A stretch of 64,000 nt of DNA from Cristatella mucedo (taxonomy: Eukaryota > Bryozoa > Phylactolaemata > Cristatellidae). Positions within the stretch are counted from its first letter, which is position 1. Each line of letters opens with the position of its first letter. Location: NCBI GenBank assembly GCA_009760855.2, contig WPIO01000007.1:5922501-5986500 (forward strand). Direction: 5' to 3'. Positions 11,791 through 33,049 of the stretch are shown here, piece after piece. The notes beneath the pieces are model-generated. The model made no database searches. It saw only the letters and a program-made list of their open reading frames with translations, and was not told where the DNA came from. A program made the translations under genes and the position numbers.

Positions 11791-12689
11791 CCCCAGTCAG
11801 TCGGATAGGTCAGCGTTTTTTGTGGCTGAAGCCGATCCGCTAACCTGGCCGCTGCTGGAGGCCGCAGCTGCCAGGTGCTGCAAGCTGCAAACTACAAACC
11901 ACTGCTGATGACAGGATGCTGATAAGCGGGCAGTGCAAAAGCACACTAAGAAGGTCGGATAGGTACTGGCGAGTGAAGTGACCGATTCGGCGGCCTAATG
12001 ATCTTGAAATCGCTTCGACGCTCAATAGGGAGACAGTGAAGCGTAGACACAAATGAGGTGATGTAGCTACGCTGTTCACGATAGACTGGATGAGCGACTG
12101 CGTTGTACACTAGTTGCACACGATTATGCCAGTGCATGACGATAAGAAGCTTTTAAAGTGTGGTGTTCACGACAGATGAGCCCTGCTTCAGAGTTTGCAC
12201 CAACTGTACGCGTCTCAGTGTACAAGCAGGAAGAACCAAGCAGAAGACCAAAGATGGGTATTGAGTTACATAAGTCTACACGGATATTAATAAATCCATG
12301 AACTATCTGGTCGGAAAATCTGTATACAAACAAGAACGAATTTTCGGAATGGTAAGTAGGCTAAAGTTTCTGAGGATAATAACAATGATACATTTATATG
12401 TCACCCTCAGAGAACTTAAACTCTATCTAGGCACTTACTTGTTCGATCATTTAGTGAAAGGTTCATTTGGAATAGGACTCCCAATTTCGTGCAGATGCCA
12501 CGGGAGATATGCAGACTGAGCCGATTCTGAGGGTAAGGCTTTCCAATTTCTGAGTAACACTAGTAAGTTGGTGTAACGTTAATTTCATTTTAGATAGTTT
12601 TCTGCCATGCAAAGAAATTTCAAGCGTAAGCAATATAAGCTGTAAGGGAGTTAGGAGAGCTCAAGGTGATGGAAGGTAGGGCACGTATC
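11791..12689. other. Mostly unassigned; short LINE-A 3' remnant at about 12385-12435 (minus)
   Basis: A GTCACCCTCAGAGAACTTAA block at about 12400 is a minus-strand LINE-A end. The rest, including GC-richer 11760-11900, holds no recognised gene. Confidence 0.35.
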
Positions 12690-12805
12690 ACCCACCGTCT
12701 GTAACTCCGCAAAGCCTCAACGACGAGGTAGTTGTTAAGCAGGGAAGTTTTCAATGGCGAACTCGAAGCCTAAGCTGCTTTTGGTACGCATACTCGCCAT
12801 CAAAG
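12690..12805 (-). mobile_element. LINE-B 3' UTR remnant, minus strand
   Basis: CCGTCTGTAACTCCGCAAAG and the following sequence match, in reverse complement, the 3' untranslated region of LINE-B (compare 5530-5660). Confidence 0.55.
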
Positions 12806-13274
12806 CACAGATGCAGCCGCGAGTCATCGGTATGAAAATGAAATTGTAGATTGTGGTTGCATATTCAAGCAGCTGATTATGCTCTAGACGCTGTCACTCA
12901 CTTTTAAATCAATTCGTTATCCCGATGTGGCTTACTAATCTAAGCACAGTACTCCTCGGGCTTCCCCTTGATCCACTCACTCATCAGAGTCCGATCGTTC
13001 AACTACGCCTCCAGCTAAGCTAAAATCTCTACATGCAGTTCCATTGCAACTAAAAGCCGGTACTCTCTATCAACTGACAGTGCGACATGCCCTGACTGGA
13101 CGCCATTAAAAAGGAAGCTGAAAGCCACTACTTCCTTGCAGCACTGGCATCGTCCGTTTGAATTGCTATTAAGTGCTTAGGCGAGCTGAGATTTCGCACC
13201 ATCACTAATGCGTTGAACTGCTTCCTTTTCATTGCACGCAAATTACTATGAAATATAATTTCTTTTCTTTTGCC
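12806..13274 (+). other. Probable strongly diverged LINE-A 3' remnant
   Basis: From about 12890 the order of short matches (CACTCACTTTTA, then ACTAAAAGCCGG, then AAAAAGGAAGCTGAAA) resembles the LINE-A terminal domain, but identity is low. Treat it as a tentative repeat remnant. Confidence 0.3.
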
Positions 13275-13415
13275 GAGCTGGTTTGGTTCAGTGGTTAAGG
13301 TGTTCGCCCCGACCTAGGTCTGGCTGAGGTCGTTGGCTTGAGCCCCGAGGCATATGTGAAGCGCCTGAATAGAGATTAAGTTCTCTCGTGGCGCTATACA
13401 AATGAATTATATAAT
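13275..13415 (+). mobile_element. SINE-A copy
   Basis: Full head-to-tail match: GAGCTGGTTTGGTTCAGTGG (A-box-like), GTGTTCGCCCCGACC, GGCTTGAGCCCCGAGG (B-box-like), then GAATAGAGATTAAGTTCTCT and GCGCTATACAAATGAATT. The head derives from a tRNA; the tail matches the LINE-A 3' end. Confidence 0.85.
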
Positions 13416-14324
13416 TTTTCTCTTTGGGGCTGTACAAATGTATTTTTTCTATTACTATTAATTTCGTCAGAGTTAGCGAGAACAACAGCTTCCCATGATG
13501 GGGCGCTACAAACCCTGATTGCTAATTATAGCCAGTTCACCCGGTCTAAGGTGTAACTAGCAAGCACATTTTGCTTTTAATTAGCATTGACTTGGTTTTG
13601 ACTTTTTTGCTAAAGAAATTGGCAAATGGGGCAGAAAAATGAAAGTGTGGCACGCTAGGCATTGGTGCACCTGGAACGTGATTCTCTAAAACATTTTAAA
13701 GATGCACGCGCTCTTGTAATGAGTCTGTTTGCAGAGTTCTGCAAAATCCAAACCATTATTTTTAATTGAAAATTCAATGGGTGACAAGGCATGTTGTCGT
13801 ATTATTTCAATAGATAATTGCCTCGATCTCCGCATGGGTTGATCTTGAAGGGGCGCGCCAGGAGGCTTAGCGCCCTGCACGAAGTTGCACGATTCAAAAC
13901 ACGAGACAAACGTCTTAGGTATCTCTGTCCATGTGCATGTATAAGTGAGTTGGGGGGGCTTTCGAACAAAGCTGTGCAACCATACATTGTAGATAAAATA
14001 TACTGCAATATATTGGCTACAATATATTGTGCTGATTCGTTTGACAATACCTATATATTGTACGGGATTGGTTGAAAATACCAATATATTTGACAATATA
14101 TTATGATATATTAACATATGATTATAAACTTATTCGTCTCTGATACGTGAAATATAATACATAAAAATACATAAATTAACTTTTCGCATTTGAAAAGATC
14201 TAATTAAAATCATATCCGGACATATATCCGTAGAAATCATTTGTAACCAATCCCAATTGTCCAAGTGCACAATCGTATACAATTGTGATGGCGCTATTTT
14301 TTGTCTCGGAGGTTGCCAACTTTG
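13416..14324. other. AT-rich, palindrome-rich sequence upstream of the hAT remnant
   Basis: About 13980-14120 contains repeated CAATATATTG-like palindromes. Similar AATATTGCAATA motifs occur after the hAT gene at about 16070-16115, so these may be the subterminal regions of that element. Exact terminal inverted repeats and 8-bp target duplications could not be fixed by eye. Confidence 0.35.
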
Positions 14325-16098
14325 ATGTCGAGTTCAAGTTCTCATCCCAAAGTCCCACCCGACAGTAAGAAGGTCTGTCAGCTTTACTTTCGCAAGAATC
14401 CTGTTGGTTCTGAAGCCAATATGTGGAAATTCACTTGTGGAACTGTTCACAAACAAAACAGCAAGCTCGGCTACACGAATCTTATATCCCACATCAAGCA
14501 GAAGAACCCAAATTATCTAGAAATGCTTCACTTGGCGCAACAAGCACGTGGAGACGGCAAATCGGAAACAGAAAATGTCATCACCGGAACTGTGCAATCA
14601 GTACCTGAACAGACCACCTTGAAGTACATGCTTGATAGTCGATTAACCAATGTATTCAAATGGCTGGAATGGATCGTCATGGATGAGCTCGAATTAATCT
14701 TTTGCGGAAAAACTCACTAGTAGCAATAAGAAACTGCAACCGATCTCTGTGAAAACACTTAAGAAATTTATGTTCAAGCTGGTGGAGGCTGTGGAAAAAG
14801 ATATCTGTCAACTTCGCTACTGCTACCACTTTCGCCCTTTTGCTCGGTGGCTGGTCTGAGGATTCGACATACTTTATTGGTCTTTTTATCGTCTACCCAG
14901 GCAATGAGCATGCTGCTGATCCTGAAATTCATCTTTTGGCCTTCGCACTTCTCCTTGAAGAGAATAATTTTACGGCCAAGAACCATGTCAATTTCATCAA
15001 ATCGACACTTGAGTGGTACTCCTTGTCTCTCGACCTCCTTTTCTGTTTGATTGGGGACAACTGTTCAACCAACAAGGTAACAGCGGACCTTCTTGGTGTG
15101 CCGCTTCTGGGATGCCACAGTCACCGTTTTAATTTAGCTGTTGAGGCATACATAAGCACATTCCTTGCAACTGAATCGGAGTTGATTGGGAAGCTCATGT
15201 AAAAGTTGTCAACATTCAAACAGTCAGGTCGATTTGGCTGGATGACATCCCTGCGCTTAGTCAAGCACGTCACCCACTGGACAGACGTTCCTGATATGTT
15301 TCAGCACTTCGAAAGACTCCTTCAAATCAAGATGAGGCATGCGATGAAATAATGGATCTTGTTCCCACACCTGGGCAGAAAATGAATGAATATTCGGGAT
15401 CGCAAGCAAGCATTGGCCGATTTCAAATCTGTTTCAATAGCGCTGCCGCGACGCGACATGCCGTTGAAAGAATCGGATGTTTCATTCCGATTGACCATTG
15501 ACTCGTATCCAGAGTTTTCCTTCGTCCATTATCTTGGCAACGATGCAGATCCGCAGCAAAGATTTGGAAACGGCCGTCGTCAAGATACACGCAAACAAGG
15601 AGAACACTAACAATTCATGAAGAACTTGCTGATGAGCAATTGTTGCTACCTGCAGCTCAGGACTCGGAAGAAGCTGTAGATGATGATGCTCAACTGTCTT
15701 TTGCTGAGCGAGCACTCAAGCGACAGCATGTTGAAGACAATAAAGCATGCAGCGAGTACATCAACACACGCTTCTCGCTTCCAACATCATGTGAGGTGGA
15801 GAGACGTTTCTCCTTGGCAAAGCGAGTGTTCTGTCCTCAACGTCGTAGTTTAAGACCCAGAACCTTGGAGGCGCTGCTTTTTCTGAATCAAAACAAGTTA
15901 CTGTGGAATTTGGCTCTGGTCGCCTTGATAGTGAATGAAAATTACTCAGAGTCAGCTGATGATAACGAAGAGAGCGAGAAGAATATGAAGAGGATTGGTA
16001 ATATCACAGACAATAAATTGCTATATGTGATGTGTAAGATGTGCAATAAATTGCATTGGTGGCACAGAATATTGCAATATACTGTATTTTGTAATTGA
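14325..16098 (+). pseudogene. Decayed hAT-superfamily transposase gene
   Basis: Three open segments in different frames make up a hAT transposase. 14325-14720 has a BED-like N-terminus with W-K/F-x-C and K-H/Q spacing (MWKFTCGTVHKQNSKLGY). 14840-15202 has the catalytic-core block FCLIGDNCSTNKVTADLLG followed by GCHSHRFNLAVE. 15640-16098 has the C-terminal dimerisation domain (INTRFSLPTSCEVERRFS, then RPRTLEALLFLNQNKLLWN). Domain order and spacing match full-length hAT transposases. Stops and frame shifts between the blocks (for example TAG near 14718 and changes around 14730-14840 and 15200-15640) show that it is inactive. The GDNCSTNK/GCxSHRFNLAV wording is typical of one hAT branch also common in oomycetes and some animals. 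Confidence 0.85.
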
Positions 16099-17157
16099 AT
16101 ATTGCAATACATTTATTGCTGAATATCAGAACATTGAATACATTAACAACATTATTGTGCGAAGTCTTGCTTCAGGAAACGGATTTTCTCGCGTAAGCTC
16201 CCAGCACACCGCCAGCAGGCGACCGTTTCCCCTCGTCACTAGAGCGTCTCTCCTCGTCTCGTGGGTCAGCTCGCTCTGCCCGCAATTCCCAGAAACAGTC
16301 TAGCCCCACCTGCCAGAAGGAGCCCGCCAAGGGCGGGTTAATGCGCCGAGGCTGGGCTCAGCCCGTACCAAAACCGCATCAGAGGCGGGTTAATGTGCTG
16401 CTGCTGGGTACAGGCCGGTTACCGCGCCGCACATGCTCATTCCAAGATAAAGTGTTAGTGCGGGCTTTGTAGCCACCTATCGCTTTTCTGGGTCTCAAAG
16501 GCGCTCTCGCATGTAGACAATAATAGTTGCACAGAAGTCGGAGCCACTCGTCCTTGACCGTTCACTTTCTGCGTCACAGCGGCTTAATTATGGTGAACTT
16601 TTTTGCTGCCCATAGCCAACAAACACCGTAGAAAGATGGAAGCCGGGGGAGGCTAAAGCCCCGCGGACCTAACGGTAAGGTCGAACCGGCCGGTATCCCT
16701 ATCGACAAGTCTCTCCCGCATCCTAGCAGTTCCCTGCTTTGGACAAGGTCAGGCCACAGTTTGAAATGCAAGAAATTTCTAGCTATGACATAATTAGCTT
16801 GAAGGTGCATGTAGAGACATATTTTCATTTGTACGGTATGCCAGTTAATCGTGGCGGAAATTGATTCTCCAGAAAAGTACTGGCTGGTTTGTTCACACGT
16901 CTATACGACAAAAAATTTAGATCAAAATAAGTCTTAACATTCTTTCATATTTTAAATTTAATAAGAGGATTACAGTCAAACTGATTAATTTTATCGGCCA
17001 TTACGTTCGCAAAAAGTACCTCTGCTCCCGCCGGAACTCGCACTAGATGCAGCTGTTCGAGTATTACCTTTTATCAAAATCACCCGCCGCCAGTCAGGCC
17101 TGAGTCAGCGATTCGCGTGGTTTTCTTTTCGCAGTCAGCCACTGTATTGGCTGCGAA
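16099..17157 (+). promoter_or_regulatory. 5' flank of Drosha (putative promoter and 5' UTR)
   Basis: About 16200-16440 is GC-richer and holds two copies of GGCGGGTTAATG (about 16333 and 16386). An AP-1-like TGAGTCA lies at 17101, and TATTGGCTG (inverted CCAAT) lies just before the ATG. A pyrimidine-rich TTTTCTTTTCGCAG ends at 17134, only 23 nt before the start codon. It could be a 3' splice site, which would place an untranslated first exon further upstream. No TATA box was assigned. Confidence 0.4.
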
Positions 17158-26855
<9,698 letters not shown>

Positions 26856-27351
26856 CCAACTGTGCAGGAAGCTGTCGATTGACGGTTTCTCAGCTAGCAC
26901 CTGTCGAGCCAGCTTTGCTGTGCACACAAACCTTCCACTGGCTGTACTGTAACTGAATATCTCTAGTCGACAAGCTGAGCTCAAGTGTAGCAGCAAGCTT
27001 AGGTGCTGGTGATCATGACTGAAAGGGACAGGTGTGAATGAAAGCACATGTGCATTTTTAACTACTGCAGTCTTCTATTCCATTAACTGAGTTTTTTATG
27101 GAAAATACACGTGTACCTGAAAGATGACTGCTTTCATCTGAATTGTGTGATTCGTGTAGTGGTGTTCCATTGTCATGGATTGAATCACCGGCTGTTCCGA
27201 AACATGTACTGTTGTGGAGGTAGGCTTGCACTGACAATGCGACGAACAATGCAGTAGGGCGTTGGGTTTGTATTCTCTCAAAATTGTATCCCCCTGACGT
27301 GGTACTAGATAGAAGGCAGTTGACTTTGCGGGCATGTCTAGATGCTAGTTA
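26856..27351 (+). other. drosha: Probable Drosha 3' UTR
   Basis: Follows the stop codon. No AATAAA is visible before the SINE-B at 27352. The first clear one (near 27457) lies inside that SINE. Confidence 0.4.
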
Positions 27352-27535
27352 GGGCCGGGATAGTGTAGGAGGTAAGGCACTTGCTTTTATTGAAGTCGTG
27401 AGTTCGAAGCCTGCAGTGGACGATCTTTTATTACCAACTGCAAGCTGCAGTTGGCAATAAAATAGCCGAGTAGGTGATAGCCGATAAGCTCTTCAGCCGA
27501 TACACTGATGTGGCAGTTAAATCAGCTAGTATCTT
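27352..27535 (+). mobile_element. SINE-B copy
   Basis: tRNA-like head AGTGTAGGAGGTAAGGCACT, box-B-like GAGTTCGAAGCCTGC, then the SINE-B body. It contains GGCAATAAAATAG, so an AATAAA lies downstream of Drosha in sense orientation. Confidence 0.75.
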
Positions 27536-27801
27536 TTCAGATCAACAAATATCTTCATGTCATTTGTTCACTAAGTGGAGCCACCAATTACTGTCTATCA
27601 AAACGGTCCCTGCACAACTGAGGACCTTTGTATCATAACGCCAGACAGTTTGGCCTAATTTTGGGACACGAATTAAGATTAAACGTACCTCAGCCCTTGA
27701 ATATCGAGCATTAGGGAGCAGCTTGAGCTGTTGCAGGATCATTTAAAAAGTTTTATCCGGCTAAGAAGAGCTCACGAACCTACCTGCCTGCCGTCTCTAG
27801 C

Positions 27802-27940
27802 CGAGATGGTTTGGTCCAGTGATCAAGGTGTTCGCCCCGAACAAGGTCTGGCTGAAGTCGTGGGCTCGAGCCCCAGGGCATATTTGAAGCGCCTAAAAGA
27901 GATTAAGTTCTCTTGGAGCGCTATACACATGAATTTTATT
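27802..27940 (+). mobile_element. SINE-A copy
   Basis: GAGATGGTTTGGTCCAGTGA, GTTCGCCCCGAACAAGG, GGGCTCGAGCCCCAGGG, then GAGATTAAGTTCTCTTGGAG and an ATTTT-rich end. Confidence 0.85.
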
Positions 27941-27959
27941 TGTTCATTTATGTAATCAC

Positions 27960-28315
27960 GCTACGCACCGTACCGGTTGCTCTTCTGACTCAAATCGCTA
28001 AGTTGTGCCTCGCATCAACCTCAAATCTTTTGGAGACCGTGCTTTTAGTATGCATGCCCGAAAAGCCTAGAACTGACAACTGCCTAACGCCACGATAACC
28101 ACTGACTAGACGATATTTAATAAGGAAGCTAAAACCTAGCTGGTTCTCCCAACAGTAGCTGGAAACTTTTTTTTGGAGTTTTTCCATGAGTGCCTATGCA
28201 CGCTGTATGGTACCCCTAACGATATGGCCAGGTTTCCTTTACGCCACATGTAAAGTGCCTAGAAAGATAGTATGTTCTCTGAGTGTGCTATAGCGATGCG
28301 TTGTTTTATTGTTAC
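27960..28315 (+). mobile_element. LINE-A 3' fragment
   Basis: Terminal-domain remnant (CTCAAATCTTTTGGAGACCG) and 3' block (GTAAAGTGCCTAGAAAGATA). Many substitutions mark it as old. Confidence 0.6.
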
Positions 28316-28324
28316 TAACTGATC

Positions 28325-28639
28325 CAAGCTAGGGCCAATTCTAAGTTTTGCAAAACGTGAAATAACAGATGCACAACCCAAAAATCCTTATGTTTACCAT
28401 GAAACATCTCAAGATGGCAACGCTAGACCAGGAGAATTTGAGCACCTTCCGCCCAATCTCCCTACTGCAGCCCTTACAAACATATGGTATGAGTAGTCAC
28501 AGAGCAGCTACATTATAAATAAAAATTCAAACCTAGCAATTAATTTTCAGTCGGTCTGTAGAGCCAATCACTTCACAGTCAGCGAAGCTACCCCTATAAA
28601 ACGACTATTTCTGGAATGCAGACTGGTATATAGAGTTCT
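28325..28639 (+). mobile_element. LINE-A reverse-transcriptase fragment
   Basis: CTAGACCAGGAGAATTTGAG and the following CTTCCGCCCAATCTCCCTAC match the LINE-A segment encoding LDQENLSxYRPVSLL (compare 31760-31800). Confidence 0.6.
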
Positions 28640-30030
28640 CTTGACAAGCATGCTCCGGTTCATTCTATCCGTGTACAAAGTCGTGGAGATTCCTTTCAAT
28701 TTACAAAAAACTCCTAAAGATGCGCCGGGTTAAGCGCAGGCTAGAACGTCGTTTCAAGAAATCGGGGTCTGATGCAGATCTAGTTAATTTCAAAGACTTC
28801 CTTCGAGTTTACACCGGAAGCTTAAAAAAGCTAGGGCTTTTTTTCATCCGAAAGCTGAATTCCTGCCAGTCGGACCCTAAACAGATTTATAAGACGGTAA
28901 ACCATTTACTGGCCAATGCTGAGAGGTCTGACTCCCCAGACATTAAGGGCTCAGCCGAAAAGTTTTCAGCCTTCTTTACTACAAAAATTTGTGCACATTC
29001 GTGCCTCCATAAAGCCCCCTCCGACTAAAGCAGTTGCGGTATCAAAACCTGTGACCTTCCTTAAAAGGTTTTCCGAGGTTTCTGCATGTGATGTGGCTAC
29101 CTTAATAAGGTCTAGCAAAAAGAGCTCGTCATCTGAAGACACTTAAACCATCATCTCTGTGGTCTTCAATGACAGACCAACTTAGCCCTGCCGAAACCGA
29201 GATTTTTAATTCTTCTATGGGAAAATGTCCCCAAGTCCTTCAAGTCGGCAATCTTTAGACCCATACTTCTACAGCCTGGATTAGATACAGAGGTCCTTGC
29301 AAGCTATCGCCGTTTCCCTTCTTCCTTTCTTGTCAAAGATTCTTGATTTTTTTTCGCTAAGCAGCTGGTTGAACATATTAAGAAGAATGAAACGTCAGAA
29401 ACATTTCAATCGGGATTCAAGAGGAAGCACTCAACTAAAACTGCTCTCATCCGTGTTAAGCATGACATTCTACGTGGCAACGAAGACGGAAATGTCACTG
29501 CCCGAGCTGTGCTAGATCTGTCTGCTGCCTTTGAAATCATTGATCGCGATGTTCTGCTTGAACGATTGAGAACAACTATCGGTCTGGCAGACGAGGCACT
29601 GGCGCGGTTTAAATCGTACTTGTCGGATCGTGTTCAACCCGTGTCGTGTGGGGGTCAGGTCACACGAGACGGATCACTCGTGTGCCTCAAGGGTCTGTAA
29701 TCGGTACCTTGCTGTTCTCCATTTATACTCAACCTCTGGGAGAAGTGATTGAGGCCCATGGAATAGGATCACTTTTATGCTGACAATACTGAGCTGTTAT
29801 TGTCATTCAAGCCGTCGGAATCTGCAGCAGCAACTGAGAAACTGAATGCTTACCTTGCCGAAATTTGATCCTGGAACTCGGAAAACTTTTTGAAATTAAA
29901 TGATGATAAAACCGAACTGCTGCTCTTACGACACCCTAAGAGTGTGGCTGGATTAAAAGGCTTTGGTCTTCTAATAGGTACTGCCATTGTGCAAACATCA
30001 CCACTTAGTTATGATCGCCAGCAGCTGCTA
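28640..30030 (+). mobile_element. LINE-B copy 2 (linker and reverse transcriptase)
   Basis: Reads from the post-endonuclease linker (KRRLERRFKKSGSDADLVNF, then ANAERSDSPDIKGSAEKFSA) into reverse transcriptase (LDLSAAFEIIDRDVLLERL, then ALARFKSYLSDRVQP) and on to KLNDDKTELLLLRHPKS. Several frame changes (near 29015, 29150, 29500, 29700, 29780) break the ORF. It is the uninterrupted reference for the break points in LINE-B copy 1. Confidence 0.8.
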
Positions 30031-30239
30031 TCGCTTCGTCATCGCAGATCTAATGCATTCCTAGGTATTAATGCTGTTTCTTAGATTCGTGAACTATGCA
30101 TCAACAAATGAAAAGCACCCTGGAGCCGCCACGGTGGCCGAAACCGCCAGCTCAGACGTCGCACGTTGGGCGGGAACTGCGAGTAGAGTACCCGCTTGTT
30201 TGGTATTCTTAGCATTATCTCGAACCGCCCAGCACTCTC
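30031..30239 (+). other. Unassigned, possibly LINE-A 5' region
   Basis: A GC-richer segment (CGCCACGGTGGCCGAAACCG) lies directly before the LINE-A endonuclease. It may be the 5' untranslated part of that element, but no second copy in the window confirms this. Confidence 0.3.
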
Positions 30240-32640
30240 CCCCACATGTGTCACAGTGAATCTCTCTAACTTAGTGGTCATCAGGCCTGTTATAACTCCA
30301 TCGGCCCGACTTAACGCTTGCCTTTGGAATCCTCGCTCAATTTGCAATAAACCTCTGGTAATAAGCGACTTTTTTTCTGAAAATGGTCTCGACCTGCTCG
30401 ATTTGACTGCAACTTGGCTAAAATCGGTAAACTGTCCGAAAAATAAAGACGCTACCCCGAATGGTGTCTCATTCTTTCATACCCCTAGATAAATCAAAAC
30501 TGGAGGTGGAGTTGCTGTTATCGCCCGCTCGAAATTCACTTTCAAGCCATTTGCAGTACCCTCGAAGCAGTCTTTTGAATCAATTGTCTTGGTCTCATAC
30601 GAAAACAAGCTAACGATGGTGGCAGAAGTCTATCGCCCACCAGGTACCAAATTATTCTTTATCTCAGATTTATCCGATCTCATTTCGATTCTGTGTGCAA
30701 GAAATCGATCCTTCCTCGTTATGGGTGATTTCAACGCTCACTGATAACCTATCTGACGCCTTCAGCACTAAATTTCGTGCATTGACTGACTCATTGTCTC
30801 TTGTGCATGGCCCTACTCACATAGAGGGTCACACACTCGACAAGATTTTCTCATACAACTGGACTTTGTCATCGCCAGTTATTACCGAATCCTGCTTATC
30901 TGATCACATGCAGATCTCATTCAATCTACAGTTTTCCCACCTCCTCCTATAAAATAACCTGTGAATCGCGAAACCTCAAGACCCTTTATATCGATGCTGT
31001 CCGTGCGAGAATATCTGCTTTACCTCTGCTGCTCAGTCCTCCCTCCGATCTGTCATCATTGGTAGATAGCTACAACACGACACTAGCTGACACGCTCGAC
31101 GAGTTTGCCCCTCTGACTAAGTGCAATGTTCGCCCTCGCCCAGACGGCCTATGTTTTACCACAGACATTAAATTAGCCAAGTCTACTAAGCGCAAGCTTG
31201 AAAAAGCATTCAAAAGATCAGGACTGACTGTCCATCGACAGGCATATGAAGACTACTGTAGGTCGTATCAATCGATCCTAGCAAAGGCCAAGTCTACCCT
31301 CTATAGAAACATTGTTAAATCACAGATGCACAATCCAAAAATGCTGATGTCCACTATTAACCATCTCCACAACCGCTCCTCGATTAGCTCCTTACATGAT
31401 GATCCTTGTCATGATCTTGCCAATCGCTTCTCTCGATTCTTAGTGCAGAAGATAGACAAGATCAGGGAGTCCATTTCTGTGATGACAACCCCCCCCCTTG
31501 AGTGCAGTTTCCCGATTCCTGGCTGCACCTCAGTGCCTACATTTAAGCATGCCACTAGTGATCTCGTCCTGAACTTCGTATCCCAATCAAAGAAGAAAAC
31601 AAGTCCATTGGACCCTATTCCCACTGTCCTGCTCCTACGTTGCATTGATCTGCTGCTGCCATGCATAACTAACATCATTAATATGTCGTTAGCCTCAGGT
31701 CATGTCCCAGCATCTTTCAAAAAGCTGTAGTCATGCCACTTCTCAAGAAAGCAACACTAGACCAAGAGAACTTGAGCAACTACCGCCCAGTCTCCCTTCT
31801 ACCATCCCTATCAAAGACGCAGGAACGGGTCTTGGCAGACCGGCTGAACTTTTTACCTGTTAAAACTTCAAAACCTTGCTAGCAAGTTCCAGTCTGGCTT
31901 TAGAGCTAATCACTCCACAGAGTCAGCATTGCTTAGGGTGTACAACAACCTACTTAGGAATGCAGACATGGGTAGAGTGTCTCTGCTTGCTTTGCTCGAT
32001 CTTTCGGCAGCTTTTAATACTGTCGACCACCAAGTCCTTTTTGAACGCCTCTCATCTCGCCTTGGTATCACTGGCACTGCTTTACAATGGCTTATGTCCT
32101 ATCCAAGTGGGAGACTCCACAGTATGGACATGAATCGACAAAGATCATCCGAGGTACCTCTGAAATATGGGTACCTCAGGGCTCCGTGCTAGGTCCGGTT
32201 CTTTTCACGGTTTATACTCTCCTTCTTGCTGATGTGATTGCCAAGCACAATCTAGGCGTTCACTTCTATGCGGATGACACTCAGTTGTACCTTTGCTTTG
32301 ACCCCTTCCAGCCTTCGAGCACCTCGAATTCGCTCAACTTACTTACTGATGACATCCGCACAGGGATGGGGGCACATTTTCTAAAACTAAACGATGAGAA
32401 AACTAACTTACTAGTTTTGGTCAAACCCAGTGTGATTCAGAAATTGAAAAGACTGATGCTAAAAATTGGCTCTGCCAGCATATCTCCAGTTGAATCAGCT
32501 CGAAATCTATGTGTCATGTTTCAAAGTGACCTGTCGTTAGACGACCACACCAGCTCCACAATCAAGTCTGCCAACTTTCCGCTACATAAAATAGCTTAAA
32601 TTCAAGTTTGTTTAGATAAGGATACCACGTTAAAGTTGGT
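30240..32640 (+). mobile_element. LINE-A, most complete copy (endonuclease and reverse transcriptase)
   Basis: Contains an almost entire APE-type endonuclease: NACLWNPRSICNKPL at the start, GGGVAVIARSKF, VAEVYRPPG, FLVMGDFNAH and LSDHMQISF. The linker follows (31059-31730, STKRKLEKAFKRSGL), then reverse transcriptase with [51 protein letters not shown] and [13 protein letters not shown]. The set places it in the Jockey superfamily, CR1/L2-like. Single stops and frameshifts (for example near 30490, 30740 and 31730) disable it. It stops near 32640 without the terminal domain and ATT tail that other copies have. Confidence 0.9.
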
Positions 32641-33049
32641 CTATGCATTAATGCACTTTATCAAGTGCATCACTAGACTCCCACTCTACGACCACCTTTT
32701 GCCGTTCCTTGCATTATCTCAATGTCCACTAAAAAGCTCGCTACTACTGACCACATCTCGAAGTCTATCTCTTAGCCTAAAATGGCTCTAAAAGCTCTCT
32801 AGACACTTTAAATTTAATCGACGTGATATGCATAGAATACCTGCTACCCTAAATAACAAGCGTAAGAAATATGTTACAATCTTGTTGTGTCACTCCATCC
32901 TTCAAAAGACTGTTTTGAGGTCGCTTATTGAGAATTCAACACTAGAGAAAAAAATTTCAACAAATTTCACCTGGTCCTGTAGCTTCGGTTTTTTCGTCAA
33001 ACACGCCGTAAGGAGTGGTGGCAGACAAATTATAGTCTTATAAACAATT

